Made by a program: the position numbers and the translations under genes
From: Flavobacterium sp. SH_e
GTDB lineage: Bacteria > Bacteroidota > Bacteroidia > Flavobacteriales > Flavobacteriaceae
Direction: 5' to 3'
Assembly (NCBI RefSeq): GCF_025717045.1
Contig: NZ_JAOVZN010000006.1
Location: 398,269-462,268, forward strand
DNA: 64,000 nt
Notes under the pieces: model-generated
Told to the model about the DNA's origin: nothing
Databases searched by the model: none
What the model saw: the letters and a program-made list of their open reading frames with translations, nothing else
In this document: positions 26,042 through 35,110 of the stretch, in pieces
Numbering within the stretch: position 1 is the stretch's first letter
Layout: every line of letters begins with the position of its first letter

Positions 26042-26746
26042 TTAATTGGTTTGAAACTTCCAGATTTGACCAACAGTTTCACCGCCTTGATTGTCTTTTA
26101 CAACAACTCTCCAGTAGTATTGTTTAGTCGATTCTAAAGTTACATTTAATGTATTTGGCTTAATATTGTCACCAACTTTTTTGACTGGCGGATTTACAAT
26201 ATCAAGGAAAACATCATACGTTAACTGATCTGCAGTATCAACATCAGATCCTATCCAGCCTAAAGTTGCAGAAGTAGTCGTTAATCTACTATTTATTGCA
26301 GGCTCAGTTAAAGTCGGAGCAAATGGCAAATGATTTACGACCGCAGTTCCAGCAGTGTAAAATTTGAAAGTTGAAGAATAAGCGCTTGATAAACCTTTAC
26401 TATCCGTAGCTTTTACTCTCCAATAATATGCTGTGTTTTTATCTAAAGCTAAACTGCTTGTTGAAAGCGATGAATTTTCAAGTGTGCTTACAATTTGCGC
26501 AAATCCGTTGTCTTTTGCAATTTGAATCTGATAGACAATAACATCTTTCTGCGCATCTGTAGAGGCATTCCATTGAAAAGAAACATTGTTGTCTAAACAT
26601 AGTTTATTGTCAGCTGGTGCAGCTAATACAGGAACTGTAGGTGCAGTATTAGCAGCAGGCGGAGTAACTTCTGGATCGTCTCCGCCACCTCCGCCACAGG
26701 CAGCAAATAGTAAACAAACAATTGATAAATATATAGAATTCTTCAT
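26042..26746 (-). CDS. Surface-type lipoprotein with two fibronectin-III-like domains
   Basis: A 234-residue lipoprotein: MKNSIYLSIVCLLFAAC sets the lipid cysteine at 17, followed by five glycines and DDPE. An acidic patch just after the cysteine resembles the export signals that take Bacteroidetes lipoproteins to the cell surface. Two beta-sandwich domains follow, about residues 35-130 and 138-234. Each ends in the fibronectin-III pattern YYWRV-x-A/V-x-D, then a W/F-K-F-Y/Q strand. It starts three bases after the stop of the 1468-residue LRR gene, so the two are made together, perhaps as surface partners. No catalytic motif is visible. Confidence 0.85.
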   Translation of the reverse strand: MKNSIYLSIVCLLFAACGGGGGDDPEVTPPAANTAPTVPVLAAPADNKLCLDNNVSFQWNASTDAQKDVIVYQIQIAKDNGFAQIVSTLENSSLSTSSLALDKNTAYYWRVKATDSKGLSSAYSSTFKFYTAGTAVVNHLPFAPTLTEPAINSRLTTTSATLGWIGSDVDTADQLTYDVFLDIVNPPVKKVGDNIKPNTLNVTLESTKQYYWRVVVKDNQGGETVGQIWKFQTN

Positions 26747-26749
26747 TTT

Positions 26750-29700
26750 TTATTTTTTTATGATTTTAATGTATTCAGGAGTTTCCAAGTAAATCTTTGC
26801 AGCATAAATACCTGCAGGTAAATTTTCAAGATTTAAAAGAGCCCTTCCGCTTTCAGTGTTGTATGTTCTTTTAGAAACCAGCTGACCTCCGAAGTTGTAT
26901 AATTCTATCGCAGTTTCAGTTTTAGCACCCGGAATTTCAATTTCTATAATTCCATAAGTTGGATTTGGATAAGCTAAAGGTATTGTTCCTAATTCGGCAG
27001 AAGTAACTTTTTTAGCAAATACGCCTTCGCAAGCTTTTGCAGTTGTAACTTCAATTAATCCTGCTTTGTTCACATCAACACTAAAGTTTGTGTCAGTAGT
27101 TTGAAATTGCTCTGTACCATCAATAAAGACAGTAAAAGGAGCAGTTCCTTCTGTGATTTCAACATCTACTTTTTTAGAAGTTACATTAGATTTTCCAGTA
27201 ATAGTTGCTCCTTTTGCAATAGTTACATTAAAGTTTTGCTCAAAGATCATATCAGGAATAGTGATTTTGATGCTGTAAATGCCTGGAGTTAAACTCGTAA
27301 CTTGTAAAGCGTTGTTTGTAAAAGTATACGACTTGTCATTTATTGTTGCAGAGTATCCAAATGAAGCTTTTCCGGCAATGTTGATCTCTCCATTGTTTTC
27401 TCCAAGACAAGATTCTCCTTTAGTTTCAACAGTAAAGTTATCTACTGGTAAAACCAATTCTCCAGTACATTCCGTATTATAAGTTGCAATAGCATCTTTT
27501 TTATTTGACCAGTTTGTGTTGGCGTAATCAACGTCATCGACAAGAATACAAGTTAGGTTTGAATTTCCTAAACAAGAAAAATTACTATTTGTTAATAACT
27601 CATTTTTACCATTCTTTAAGTTTAGATTTACTAACTGATTATTGTTGACTCTTAGATAAGTTAGTCCTTTAAGCTTTGAAACGTCTAAACTGTTAAGTTG
27701 ATTGTAGCTTAAATCTAAAGAAGTTAAAGCCGTATTGTTAGAAATATCTAAAGTCGAAATTTTATTGTAATAAACAGATAAATTCGTTAGATATTGATTA
27801 CTGCTCACGTTTAAAGTTGTTAAAGTATTGAAATCTACATTTAGTGTGGTAAGAGCAGTGTTTTTGCTCAAGTCTAATGTGGTTAACTGGTTTGATTTAG
27901 CATTTAATTTGTTTAAAGAAATAAAATCTTGGATACCATCTAAGTTTGTAATTGAACTTGAAGATAAATCTAATTCTGTTACATACATGATGCTCGAAGT
28001 GGCTACTTTTCCATTTTCACCATCTTTATCAATTCCTAAAGCAATTAGCTTGGCTTCGAATTTTGAGTCAGGAATAGCGGTAAAATAATCACAGTTTGAA
28101 TTGTAATTTGCTGTAGCATCTTTAAAATTTTTCCAGTTTGTGTTGGAATAATCTGCATCGTCAACTTGAATACAGGTTAAATCAGGATTATTAGTAAAAT
28201 TTTTGATGTTTGGCTCAACAGCAGAAGCATTGTTTCCATTTTTTAGATTCAGAGAAACCAGCTTGTTATCAGGACAGTAAATTTCAGTTAAATTTGAGTT
28301 TTTAGATAAATCAAGTGTTTTAAGTACATTGTTATTGCAATAAATCCCTTGGAGTAAAACATTATTAATCAAATTTAGATTTGTTAATTGATTTTGAGCA
28401 ATATTTAAACGTACTAAATTTTGGTTTTTTGAAAGATCAACACGAGTTAAATTATTTTTATCAGCATTAAGAGATTCCAAGCTAATGAAATCCTGTATTC
28501 CTGTCAAATCATTAATTTGGCTATCAGAAACATCTAATGACTGTAAGCTAGAAATGTTTGCCGTAAGTACTTTGCCGTTTTTTCCGTCAGTATCTAAACC
28601 AAGATCAATTAATTTCTGCTCAAAGGCAGTGTCAGGAATTGAAGTATAGAAAGCACAATCAGAGTTGAAACTAGCCGAAGCATCTTTTTCAGAGCTCCAA
28701 TTTGCAGTTGCATATTCAACATCATCAACCTGAATACAACTTAAGTTTGGATTGTTGTAAAGATTTAAATAGGTAATTTTAACATTATTCCCATTTTTTA
28801 AATTAACCGTTTTAAATTTATTGGCTCCAACGCTTATATAAGTTAAATCAGGGTTTTGAGAAATATCTAAACTTGTAATTTGATTAGTATTTCCGTTTAA
28901 TGATTGTAGCAGTTTGTTGTTAGAAATATCAAGAGCAGTTAATGCATTGTAGGCACAATCTAAAGATGTTAAAGCAGTATTTTTAGAAAGGTTCAGGTTT
29001 GATATTTGATTTAAATAAATGCCGATCTTAGTTAAATTGGTATTTTTAGTAACATTCAGGTTTGTTAATTTATTTGCACTTGCTGCAAATTCTTTTAAAG
29101 CAATATTTTTACTTAAATCAATTTCAGTTAACGCATTGCTGCTAACATATAGAGTTGCTAATTTTTGATTATTAGAAACATCTAGAGTGCTTAAACGATT
29201 AGAAGTGCAATCTAAATACGTTAACTCAGCGTTATTAGAAACATTTAAATCCTTAAGTTTATTTTCTTTTATAGTAAGACTTGAAAGTGAAGGATTATTA
29301 GAAATATCAATAGTTGTTAAATTATTGTTCGCTACTGATAAAGTTTGAAGTTTTGACAGTTTAGAAACATCGATTGCATCTAAATTATTGTTGTCTAAAA
29401 ATAAGCCGGTTAATTGAGTATTGTGCGAAAAATCAAAATTTTGAACATTCACTTTTGAACAATAAAATGTTTTTAAGGCTGTAAAATCTTCTAATCCTGT
29501 AAGATCTGTTACCTGTTCGTAACTAAGGTTAAGAGATTCAACAGTTGCAATTTTTTGAGTTAATACTTTACCATCTAATTCATAATCTATTGCATTTTTA
29601 ATTAGATTTTTTTCGAACTCAACATCCGGAATTAAAGTATACTTTGGAGTTGTACAAGTTGAAGTATAATCTACTGAAGCATCTTTGTTTTTCCAGTTTG

Positions 29701-31156
29701 TATTTGCATAATCAACATCATCAACAAGAATGCAGTATAAATTTATATTTGATCTAAAATTTAAATAAGAACTTGAGAGCAAATCGTTTTTTCCGTTCTG
29801 CAGATTTAAAGTCTTTAAAGCTTTGTTCGCGCTGCAGTCAAAATAAACTAATGCGGTATTTTTAGATAAATCCAAAGCTTCGATATAATTATAACGGCAA
29901 TTTAATTTTGTAAGAAGTGCATTATTCGAAACGTCAAGACTTGTTATTTCATTTTCGAAAACTTCCAGATCAGTCAATTTTATGTTTTTAGAAACATTCA
30001 ATTGCGTTAATTTATTATATGATGCGCTTACTTTCGATAATTCTAAGTTTTGATCAACATCCAATGATGCTATTTTATTGGTTTCAATACTTAATTTAGT
30101 TAAGGCAGTATTTTTCGAAATATTTAATGCTGTTAAGCTGTTATTGTTACAAGATAAATTTTGCAAATTAATATTATTGGAAAGATCTAGGCTTTCAATT
30201 TTATTAGAACCACAGCTAAATTGTTCCACAGCTATATTTTTTGAAATATCAATCGCTGTTAATTTATTGGAATAAACATTTATGTCTTTTAAATTAACAT
30301 TGGCCGAAACATCAATAGTTGGCAAAGCATTGTAATTACAGTTTAAGAATACAAGATTCGTATTTTTTGAGATGTCTAGACTTGAAATTTGATTAAATGA
30401 GATGTCTAAATTTTTCAGCGTAAGATTATTAGAAACATTAATTGAAGTTAATTTATTATTACCAGCAAATAAAGATTCTAAAGCTTTGAAATCTTCAATT
30501 CCTGTTAAATCAGAAATAGAACTATTATTAATATTCAGATAGGTAACTTTTGCAATTTTTGCAGTTTGTACCCTTCCATCAGGTGTATCAGAATCAAATC
30601 CTAGTTCGATTAATTTTTTTTCAAAATTTTCATCAGGAATCGAGGTATATTGTTCTGTTCCCTGAACATATACCTGAACATCATCAATTAAAACATTAAA
30701 GGACGCAGCATCAAAACTAAAAGTCGATATTGATAAATCATAAGAAAGATCTACATCTGGAGTAAAAGAAGCTTCTTTTTCAGTCCAAGAGTTATTTGTA
30801 GCAAACGTACTGCTTGATAAGGAAGCAGAACTGCCATTTTTTGAAATATTCAACGAAATAGGATGAGTTCCATCAAAATTGTTTGTAAGATACCTATACT
30901 TAAATTTAATGGTATAAGTGACACCTCCTTTTAGTGCAATTTCAGTTGTAATTTTAGGAGACTGAGTTGTGTAAGACAACATAGCGCTAATTGCGCCTTC
31001 AGCAGAGTTATAGCTGGAATTGACAGTATTTGCAATTGTCCAATTTTCGGGTACGCCTGCGACCCAAGTTTCAAATCCAGGATTAGGAACTAAATTGGTT
31101 TGCGCGTAAATAGAAAAATTTGCCAGAAACAGCAACAAGAGTAGTTTTGTTTTCAT
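26750..31156 (-). CDS. T9SS-secreted giant leucine-rich-repeat protein (1468 residues)
   Basis: Signal peptide MKTKLLLLLFLANFSIYAQ differs by one residue from its neighbour's. Residues ~20-165 form a carbohydrate-binding-module-like sandwich (LVPNPGFETW, then IDDVQVYVQG). Four LRR blocks start near residues 169, 507, 839 and 1025, each with an IPDxxFExxLI capping helix, 21-residue LRRs (LTSLDxSxN) and a closing CIxVDDxxYANTNW cap. After residue ~1232 come two beta-sandwich segments (TKGESCLGENNGEINI...), then a type A T9SS sorting domain from ~1390 (LAYPNPTYGIIEIEI, LPAGIYAAKIY). It is followed at three bases by a lipoprotein gene. A role in adhesion or binding of an extracellular partner is likely but not shown. 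Confidence 0.92.
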   Translation of the reverse strand: MKTKLLLLLFLANFSIYAQTNLVPNPGFETWVAGVPENWTIANTVNSSYNSAEGAISAMLSYTTQSPKITTEIALKGGVTYTIKFKYRYLTNNFDGTHPISLNISKNGSSASLSSSTFATNNSWTEKEASFTPDVDLSYDLSISTFSFDAASFNVLIDDVQVYVQGTEQYTSIPDENFEKKLIELGFDSDTPDGRVQTAKIAKVTYLNINNSSISDLTGIEDFKALESLFAGNNKLTSINVSNNLTLKNLDISFNQISSLDISKNTNLVFLNCNYNALPTIDVSANVNLKDINVYSNKLTAIDISKNIAVEQFSCGSNKIESLDLSNNINLQNLSCNNNSLTALNISKNTALTKLSIETNKIASLDVDQNLELSKVSASYNKLTQLNVSKNIKLTDLEVFENEITSLDVSNNALLTKLNCRYNYIEALDLSKNTALVYFDCSANKALKTLNLQNGKNDLLSSSYLNFRSNINLYCILVDDVDYANTNWKNKDASVDYTSTCTTPKYTLIPDVEFEKNLIKNAIDYELDGKVLTQKIATVESLNLSYEQVTDLTGLEDFTALKTFYCSKVNVQNFDFSHNTQLTGLFLDNNNLDAIDVSKLSKLQTLSVANNNLTTIDISNNPSLSSLTIKENKLKDLNVSNNAELTYLDCTSNRLSTLDVSNNQKLATLYVSSNALTEIDLSKNIALKEFAASANKLTNLNVTKNTNLTKIGIYLNQISNLNLSKNTALTSLDCAYNALTALDISNNKLLQSLNGNTNQITSLDISQNPDLTYISVGANKFKTVNLKNGNNVKITYLNLYNNPNLSCIQVDDVEYATANWSSEKDASASFNSDCAFYTSIPDTAFEQKLIDLGLDTDGKNGKVLTANISSLQSLDVSDSQINDLTGIQDFISLESLNADKNNLTRVDLSKNQNLVRLNIAQNQLTNLNLINNVLLQGIYCNNNVLKTLDLSKNSNLTEIYCPDNKLVSLNLKNGNNASAVEPNIKNFTNNPDLTCIQVDDADYSNTNWKNFKDATANYNSNCDYFTAIPDSKFEAKLIALGIDKDGENGKVATSSIMYVTELDLSSSSITNLDGIQDFISLNKLNAKSNQLTTLDLSKNTALTTLNVDFNTLTTLNVSSNQYLTNLSVYYNKISTLDISNNTALTSLDLSYNQLNSLDVSKLKGLTYLRVNNNQLVNLNLKNGKNELLTNSNFSCLGNSNLTCILVDDVDYANTNWSNKKDAIATYNTECTGELVLPVDNFTVETKGESCLGENNGEINIAGKASFGYSATINDKSYTFTNNALQVTSLTPGIYSIKITIPDMIFEQNFNVTIAKGATITGKSNVTSKKVDVEITEGTAPFTVFIDGTEQFQTTDTNFSVDVNKAGLIEVTTAKACEGVFAKKVTSAELGTIPLAYPNPTYGIIEIEIPGAKTETAIELYNFGGQLVSKRTYNTESGRALLNLENLPAGIYAAKIYLETPEYIKIIKK

Positions 31157-31456
31157 AGAAAAAATTTAGAATTCGGTTGCACAATTCTACCCAATTAAAT
31201 CCGAGAAACCTTACGTGAAGCCGTAAAGACTGTATTATTTGTTGTTTTTTTTACATTTATAAAATAAATAGTAAATCCAAAGTATATTTTTTGAAAACAA
31301 ATTATATTTAATTGTTTGATTTTTAATCATTTGATAATGCTCTGATTTTGCATAATTTCATTTAAAATTTCATAACACATTGTTAACGGTTAGTTTTTTG
31401 TAACAAAAAAGCATAATTTAGACCCATCTTTTAACTTTACTTATATTTATAGATAC
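31157..31456. other. Divergent intergenic region between the LRR operon and the subtilase gene
   Basis: Exactly 300 bases. The left part holds the minus-strand LRR promoter and dyad. The right part (31260-31456) is very AT-rich; I see no full promoter consensus for the plus-strand gene and no coding frame of interest. Confidence 0.6.
31182..31226 (-). promoter_or_regulatory. Promoter and dyad operator of the 1468-residue LRR gene
   Basis: Minus-strand order: TTACG-N6-CGTAA (31226-31211), 21 bases, TAGAATTG (31189-31182), 25 bases, ATG. Spacing is identical to the promoter at 25889-25933, although the bases between the elements differ. Confidence 0.75.
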
Positions 31457-33091
31457 ATGAATCATATAAAACCTCTTAAATTATCTGCTTTTGCATTCCT
31501 TGTTTTAGCAGGTTGTAATGCTACGATGCAAGCACAGGCTTCGGCTCCTAAAGAGTTTATAAAAGCTCCTCTGGCAGTCGTAAAAAAAGCTCCAGTTAGT
31601 GAAAATGAATTAAAAAGATGGAGTCACCTTGATTTGATAAAAGATTCTATTCCGGGAATGAGTGTTGACAGAGCTTACGCCGAGTTACTGCAAGGTAAAA
31701 AAGGGCAGAAAGTGATTGTTGGAATTGTAGATTCCGGTGTCGATATTGAGCACGAAGATCTTCAGGGAATGATCTGGACAAATCCTAAAGAAATTCCAGG
31801 AAATGGAATCGATGACGATAAAAACGGATTTATCGATGACGTTCACGGATGGAATTTTCTTGGAAATGCGGTTCACGAAAATCTAGAAATGACTCGTGTT
31901 GTTAAAAAGGGAGATGATGGTTCAGCCCAATACAAAGAAGCTTTAGCGCAATATACAGAGAAATATGAAGAAGCTTTAAAAGATAAACAGCAAGTAGATT
32001 TTTTACTTGATGTTCATAATACAATTAAAAAAGAGCTTAATAAAACTACATACAAAATTGAAGATTTAAGTTCGATTACTTCAGCAGACCCAAATGTTTT
32101 GAGAAGTAAAGCGATTATGACTCAAATTTTCACAAATGCAGGACCAACTTTTGATCCAGAAGCTGATTTTGGAGAATATAAAGATCAAGTATATGATCAA
32201 ATAGATTATAACTTGAACAAAGATTTTGACGGAAGAAAAATTGTTGGCGATAATCCAAACGATATTAAAGACAATCATTACGGGAATAACATCGTTTTTG
32301 GACCAGATAAAGAAAAAGCACTTCACGGAACTCACGTTGCCGGAATTATTGCTCAAATTAGAGGAAATAATTTAGGAGGAGACGGAGTAGCAACAAACGT
32401 TGAAATTTTGACCGTAAGAGCAGTTCCAGATGGAGATGAGTACGATAAAGATATCGCTTTGGCAATTCGTTATGCAGTAGATAATGGAGCAAAAGTAATC
32501 AATGGAAGTTTTGGAAAAAGCTTTTCTCCGCAAAAACAATGGGTGTATGATGCCCTTGCTTATGCAGCAAAAAAAGATGTTTTAATTGTTCACGCTGCTG
32601 GTAACGATGGTTATAATATTGATGAAACAAAGAACATCAACTATCCAAATGATTCTAAAGACAATGTAAAAGAGTTTACAGATAATGTAATTACAATTGG
32701 AGCAATTAACAAATCTTATGGAGAAAACGTTATTGCACCGTTCTCAAACTTTGGAAAAATAAACGTTGACGTTTTTGCTCCAGGTGAAGAAATATATGCA
32801 ACAGTTCCAAACAATAAATACAAATATTTACAAGGAACTTCAATGGCATCTCCAAACGCAGCCGGTGTAGCAGCATTGATTCGTTCTTACTATCCAAAAT
32901 TGAAAGCAGCTCAGGTTAAAAAGATTTTAATGGATTCTGGAGTAGCGCTTCCTTCAAAAGTTGTTTTAGGCACTAGTGAAAATCCTGGAGAAAGACCACC
33001 AGCAGTTTCTTCTGAGGAATCATCGAAAACTGCAAAAATGGTAAATGCTTACAATGCTTTATTAATGGCGGAGAAGATGTCTAAAAAATAA
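31457..33091 (+). CDS. S8 family serine peptidase (subtilase), lipoprotein
   Basis: A 544-residue exported protease. MNHIKPLKLSAFAFLVLAGC is a lipoprotein signal with the cysteine at 20. The catalytic triad is Asp92 (GIVDSGVD), His290 (LHGTHVAGII) and Ser462 (GTSMASPNAAG), with the oxyanion Asn in HAAGNDG. The gap between Asp and His is about 198 residues, against about 30 in subtilisin. The extra part includes a charged helical stretch (YTEKYEEALKDKQQVDF) and FGPDKEKA. There is no separate propeptide of standard size and no T9SS sorting domain. A terminator follows, then another exported peptidase gene on the same strand. Confidence 0.93.
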   Translation: MNHIKPLKLSAFAFLVLAGCNATMQAQASAPKEFIKAPLAVVKKAPVSENELKRWSHLDLIKDSIPGMSVDRAYAELLQGKKGQKVIVGIVDSGVDIEHEDLQGMIWTNPKEIPGNGIDDDKNGFIDDVHGWNFLGNAVHENLEMTRVVKKGDDGSAQYKEALAQYTEKYEEALKDKQQVDFLLDVHNTIKKELNKTTYKIEDLSSITSADPNVLRSKAIMTQIFTNAGPTFDPEADFGEYKDQVYDQIDYNLNKDFDGRKIVGDNPNDIKDNHYGNNIVFGPDKEKALHGTHVAGIIAQIRGNNLGGDGVATNVEILTVRAVPDGDEYDKDIALAIRYAVDNGAKVINGSFGKSFSPQKQWVYDALAYAAKKDVLIVHAAGNDGYNIDETKNINYPNDSKDNVKEFTDNVITIGAINKSYGENVIAPFSNFGKINVDVFAPGEEIYATVPNNKYKYLQGTSMASPNAAGVAALIRSYYPKLKAAQVKKILMDSGVALPSKVVLGTSENPGERPPAVSSEESSKTAKMVNAYNALLMAEKMSKK

Positions 33092-33112
33092 ACATAAAAA
33101 CACTATTAATCC

Positions 33113-33141
33113 AATGGAAGAGCGGTAGCTCTTCCATTTTC
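33113..33141 (+). terminator. Terminator after the subtilase gene
   Basis: An 11-base perfect stem, AATGGAAGAGC with GCTCTTCCATT, around GGTA, followed by TTTCT. It separates the two peptidase genes. Confidence 0.8.
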
Positions 33142-33155
33142 TATTACAAATAAAA

Positions 33156-35036
33156 ATGCGAAAAATTCTTTTACTTTCTTTCCTAAGCTTATGTTTAAAC
33201 TCAGCGTTTGCACAAAGCGCACCATATTGGCAGCAGCACGCTGACTATAAAATGGAAGTTTCGATGGATGTAAAAAACTATCAGTACAAAGGAAAACAAG
33301 AGTTGGTTTACACCAATAATTCTCCTGACACTTTAAAAAAAGTATTCTATCATTTATTTCCAAATGCTTTTCAGCCAGGAAGTGAAATGGATGCACGTCT
33401 TCATTTTATTAAAGATCCAGACGGAAGAATGGTAAATAAAGTAAAAGGCGCTGATGGAAAAGAAGTAAAACAAAGTCGCATAGAAACTTTAAAACCAAAT
33501 GAAATTGGTTATTTAAAAATTACAAACTTCAAACAAGATGGTGCTGTTGCTCAAACAAGAGTTTCTGGAACAATCTTGGAAGTAACTTTGGCTAAACCAA
33601 TTTTACCAAATTCTAAAACTACTTTTACATTAGATTTTGATGGACAAGTTCCAGTACAAATTCGTCGTTCTGGAAGAAATAATTCTGAAGGAGTAGAACT
33701 TTCAATGTCACAATGGTACCCAAAATTAGCCGAGTTTGATTTCGAAGGATGGCATGCAGATCCATACATTGCAAGAGAATTTCATGGAGTTTGGGGGAAC
33801 TTCGATGTAAAAATTACAATCGATAAAGATTACACAATTGGAGGTTCTGGATATTTGCAAGACAAAAATTCAATTGGACACGGTTACGAAGATGCCGGTG
33901 TAACGGTTACTTATCCTAAAAAAGCAAAAACGTTAACTTGGCATTTTATCGCGCCAAATGTTCACGATTTTACATGGGCCGCAGATAAAGAATACAATCA
34001 TGATATTGTAAAAGGACCAAACGGTGTAGATTTACATTTCTTTTACAAAAACAACGAAAAAACAACTGCAAACTGGAAACAGCTAGAGCCTTTAATGGTT
34101 AAAGTAATGGAATATTACAACCAAAGAGTTGGAGCTTATCCATACAAACAATATTCATTTATTCAAGGTGGAGATGGCGGAATGGAGTACGCAATGTGTA
34201 CTTTAATGTTAGGTAACGGAACTCTTGAAGGAATTCTAGGAACTGCAACTCACGAATTGGGACACTCTTGGTTCCAGCATATTTTGGCTTCAAACGAATC
34301 AAAACACCCGTGGATGGACGAAGGATTTACAACGTATATCGAAGACAGTGCTTTGAATGAATTAAAAGGAGATAAAAAAGAGGTAAATCCTTTCACAGGA
34401 AATTACAAAGCGTATTACAGTTTAGTAAATTCTGGTAAAGAACAGCCACAAGGCACACACGGAGATCGTTACGATGAAAACCGTCCTTACAGCATTTCAT
34501 CTTATGTAAAAGGAAGTATTTTCCTTTCTCAGTTAGAATATGTAATAGGTAAAGAGAATGTTGACGCAACTTTAAAAAGATATTTCAACGATTTCAAATT
34601 CAAGCATCCAACTCCAAATGATATTAAAAGAACAGCAGAAAGAGTTTCTGGAGCTGAGTTAGATTGGTACCTTACAGATTGGACAGAAACAACAAATACG
34701 ATCGATTACGGAATCAAAGATGTTGCTGATAATGCAGGAAAAACTACAGTTTCTTTAGAAAGAATTGGAAGAATGCCAATGCCAATCGATTTAAAAGTAG
34801 ATTATACTGACGGAACATCTGAAACATTCTACATTCCGTTGAGAATGATGAATTTTATTAAACCAAATCCAAACCCGAACGAAAAAAGAACAGTTTTAGA
34901 AGACTGGGCTTGGGCACAGCAAAACTATATTTTTACAATTGATAAAAACAAAACCGCAATCAAAAAAATCACTATCGATCCAAGCGGATTAATGGCTGAT
35001 GTGAAGCAGACAAATAATGTTTTTGAAGTAAAATAA
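33156..35036 (+). CDS. M1 family metallopeptidase
   Basis: A 626-residue exported zinc aminopeptidase-type enzyme with signal peptide MRKILLLSFLSLCLNSAFAQ. The zinc site is H366-E-L-G-H370 with E389 (WMDEGF) exactly 18 residues on, as in gluzincins. GGDGGMEYAMC is the variant of the GAMEN exopeptidase motif used by this branch. It lacks the C-terminal helical domain of full-length aminopeptidase N (about 870 residues) and ends in a short beta domain, typical of the shorter bacterial M1 form. It is likely periplasmic, as no lipobox or T9SS domain is visible. It starts 15 bases after the terminator, so its promoter must overlap that element or readthrough must occur. Confidence 0.93.
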   Translation: MRKILLLSFLSLCLNSAFAQSAPYWQQHADYKMEVSMDVKNYQYKGKQELVYTNNSPDTLKKVFYHLFPNAFQPGSEMDARLHFIKDPDGRMVNKVKGADGKEVKQSRIETLKPNEIGYLKITNFKQDGAVAQTRVSGTILEVTLAKPILPNSKTTFTLDFDGQVPVQIRRSGRNNSEGVELSMSQWYPKLAEFDFEGWHADPYIAREFHGVWGNFDVKITIDKDYTIGGSGYLQDKNSIGHGYEDAGVTVTYPKKAKTLTWHFIAPNVHDFTWAADKEYNHDIVKGPNGVDLHFFYKNNEKTTANWKQLEPLMVKVMEYYNQRVGAYPYKQYSFIQGGDGGMEYAMCTLMLGNGTLEGILGTATHELGHSWFQHILASNESKHPWMDEGFTTYIEDSALNELKGDKKEVNPFTGNYKAYYSLVNSGKEQPQGTHGDRYDENRPYSISSYVKGSIFLSQLEYVIGKENVDATLKRYFNDFKFKHPTPNDIKRTAERVSGAELDWYLTDWTETTNTIDYGIKDVADNAGKTTVSLERIGRMPMPIDLKVDYTDGTSETFYIPLRMMNFIKPNPNPNEKRTVLEDWAWAQQNYIFTIDKNKTAIKKITIDPSGLMADVKQTNNVFEVK

Positions 35037-35054
35037 TCTTCAAATAAGAATATA

Positions 35055-35090
35055 AAAAATCCCGTTTAGAATTTCTAAGCGGGATTTTTG
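35055..35090. terminator. Bidirectional terminator between the M1 peptidase gene and tdh
   Basis: Stem AAAAATCCCGTTTAGA with TCTAAGCGGGATTTTT (one G-T pair) around a short loop, with T runs outward on both strands. Confidence 0.88.
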
Positions 35091-35110
35091 TTTTTTATGA
35101 TAATTGAAAT

